Both the position numbers and the translations under genes were made by a program. Under the pieces are notes generated by a model. It had not been told where the DNA came from. It did not search any database and was given only the letters and a program-made list of their open reading frames with translations. A stretch of DNA of 32,152 nucleotides from an uncultured Lachnospiraceae bacterium (GTDB lineage Bacteria; Bacillota; Clostridia; Lachnospirales; Lachnospiraceae), in the NCBI GenBank assembly GCA_900549995.1, contig URQQ01000046.1, forward strand, positions 1 to 32,152, read 5' to 3'. Shown here in pieces: positions 31,639 through 32,152 of the stretch (position 1 is the first letter of the stretch; the number at the start of each line of letters is the position of its first letter).

Positions 31639-32076
31639 TTATTCGGAAAAAAGCATTTCTTTCATTTGTTCAGTTGCCTCTTGATACAATTTTTCCATAA
31701 AAACAGTCATTCCTATATTGGGACGTTTTTCTTGCAAATAATTACTAAATGGCTTTAACCGTTCATCTTCATAATATTCTTTTAGCAGGCTAAAAATATC
31801 ATATTGTTGTTCTATTATATATAATAACATCTCATATTCTTCAATACTAAAATTGTAGTAATACTTTGTCCTATTGCACACCTTTCCTTTTTCAATATTT
31901 TCATGTATCTCATTATAGTAATCCGGAACTGCATTAATATTATCCATAGTGACAGAAATAATATACGCACTTTCTACTCCTTCAAAATCTGGATTATCTT
32001 CTATTACAGTAGCTAAACACAAGTCTGCTTGAAGTATTGGATCAACAAATAGTTTATCATTATTTTTTGTTCCCAT
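31639..32076 (-). CDS. Hypothetical protein, unrecognised
   Basis: A 145-residue acidic, soluble protein; no signal peptide or membrane segment. The start at 32076 follows GAGGTAGTGT, a fair ribosome binding site. Segments include DKLFVDPILQADLCLATVIE, DNPDFEGVESAYIISVTMDN, an aromatic helix YYYNFSIEEYEMLLYIIEQQ and a C-terminal helix MEKLYQEATEQMKEM. I cannot assign a family. The gene is distinctly AT-rich compared with the left part of the window and lies beside a decayed IS, so it may be a transferred gene. No partner gene is visible before the window ends; upstream 32077-32152 shows no clear promoter. Confidence 0.7.
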   Translation of the reverse strand: MGTKNNDKLFVDPILQADLCLATVIEDNPDFEGVESAYIISVTMDNINAVPDYYNEIHENIEKGKVCNRTKYYYNFSIEEYEMLLYIIEQQYDIFSLLKEYYEDERLKPFSNYLQEKRPNIGMTVFMEKLYQEATEQMKEMLFSE

Positions 32077-32152
32077 ACACTACCTCGCTTCCAATAAAGT
32101 CGAGAGTATCAAGAGCAGAAATAGTATGGAAACTAATTTGATGAGTTGGATG

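Overview
The window looks like chromosome of a gut-type Clostridia bacterium, probably Lachnospiraceae. I base this on moderate GC, strong AGGAGG ribosome binding sites, sugar ABC transporters without an encoded ATPase, an IMP dehydrogenase of the form common in that family, AraC/MerR/XRE regulators and a mucin-type M60 peptidase. Species cannot be fixed from the sequence alone. Nearly all genes lie on the minus strand up to about 25.4 kb; mixed orientations and mobile DNA follow.

Layout. 1-390: a MerR regulator cut by the window edge, with the 19-bp-spacer promoter typical of its class. 506-3616: sugar ABC transporter 1 (binding lipoprotein, two permeases), with an intrinsic terminator between the binding protein and the permeases. 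3785-5588: a URO-D/methyltransferase-like protein, preceded by a 20-residue mini-ORF, and a DUF1349-like beta-sandwich protein. 5650-7182: a P-loop kinase/GNAT fusion translationally coupled to a TIGR04076 protein. 7337-9305: a MarR regulator and an IMP dehydrogenase 1 bp apart.

9484-16532 is the most interesting part. A promoter leads into a clear c-di-GMP-I (GEMM-I) riboswitch and an intrinsic terminator. Then comes a very large secreted M60 glycopeptidase with a dockerin-like domain, split in this sequence by a one-base frameshift. Last is a wall-anchored protein with a possible cohesin-like domain, twelve 18-bp PGTPEN repeats and a VVTGD sorting signal. The layout suggests a c-di-GMP-controlled surface system for attacking mucin or other glycoproteins, in which the anchored partner may hold the protease at the cell.

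16550-24984: an XRE regulator, an alkylsulfatase-type metallo-beta-lactamase lipoprotein, a clan GH-D glycosidase, a divergent AraC activator and sugar ABC transporter 2. Similar 20/21-bp-spaced direct repeats upstream of the sulfatase and of transporter 2 suggest one AraC regulon for a sulfated or galactosyl glycan.

25249-32152: a MATE exporter behind a leader terminator, a CmpB-like membrane protein with a coiled-coil tail, and a Y-family polymerase (DinB). The SRAP/YedK gene that follows dinB is broken in two around a decayed IS256-family element whose transposase is itself frameshifted. The window ends in AT-rich DNA with one unrecognised small gene. No tRNA, rRNA or CRISPR array was seen.
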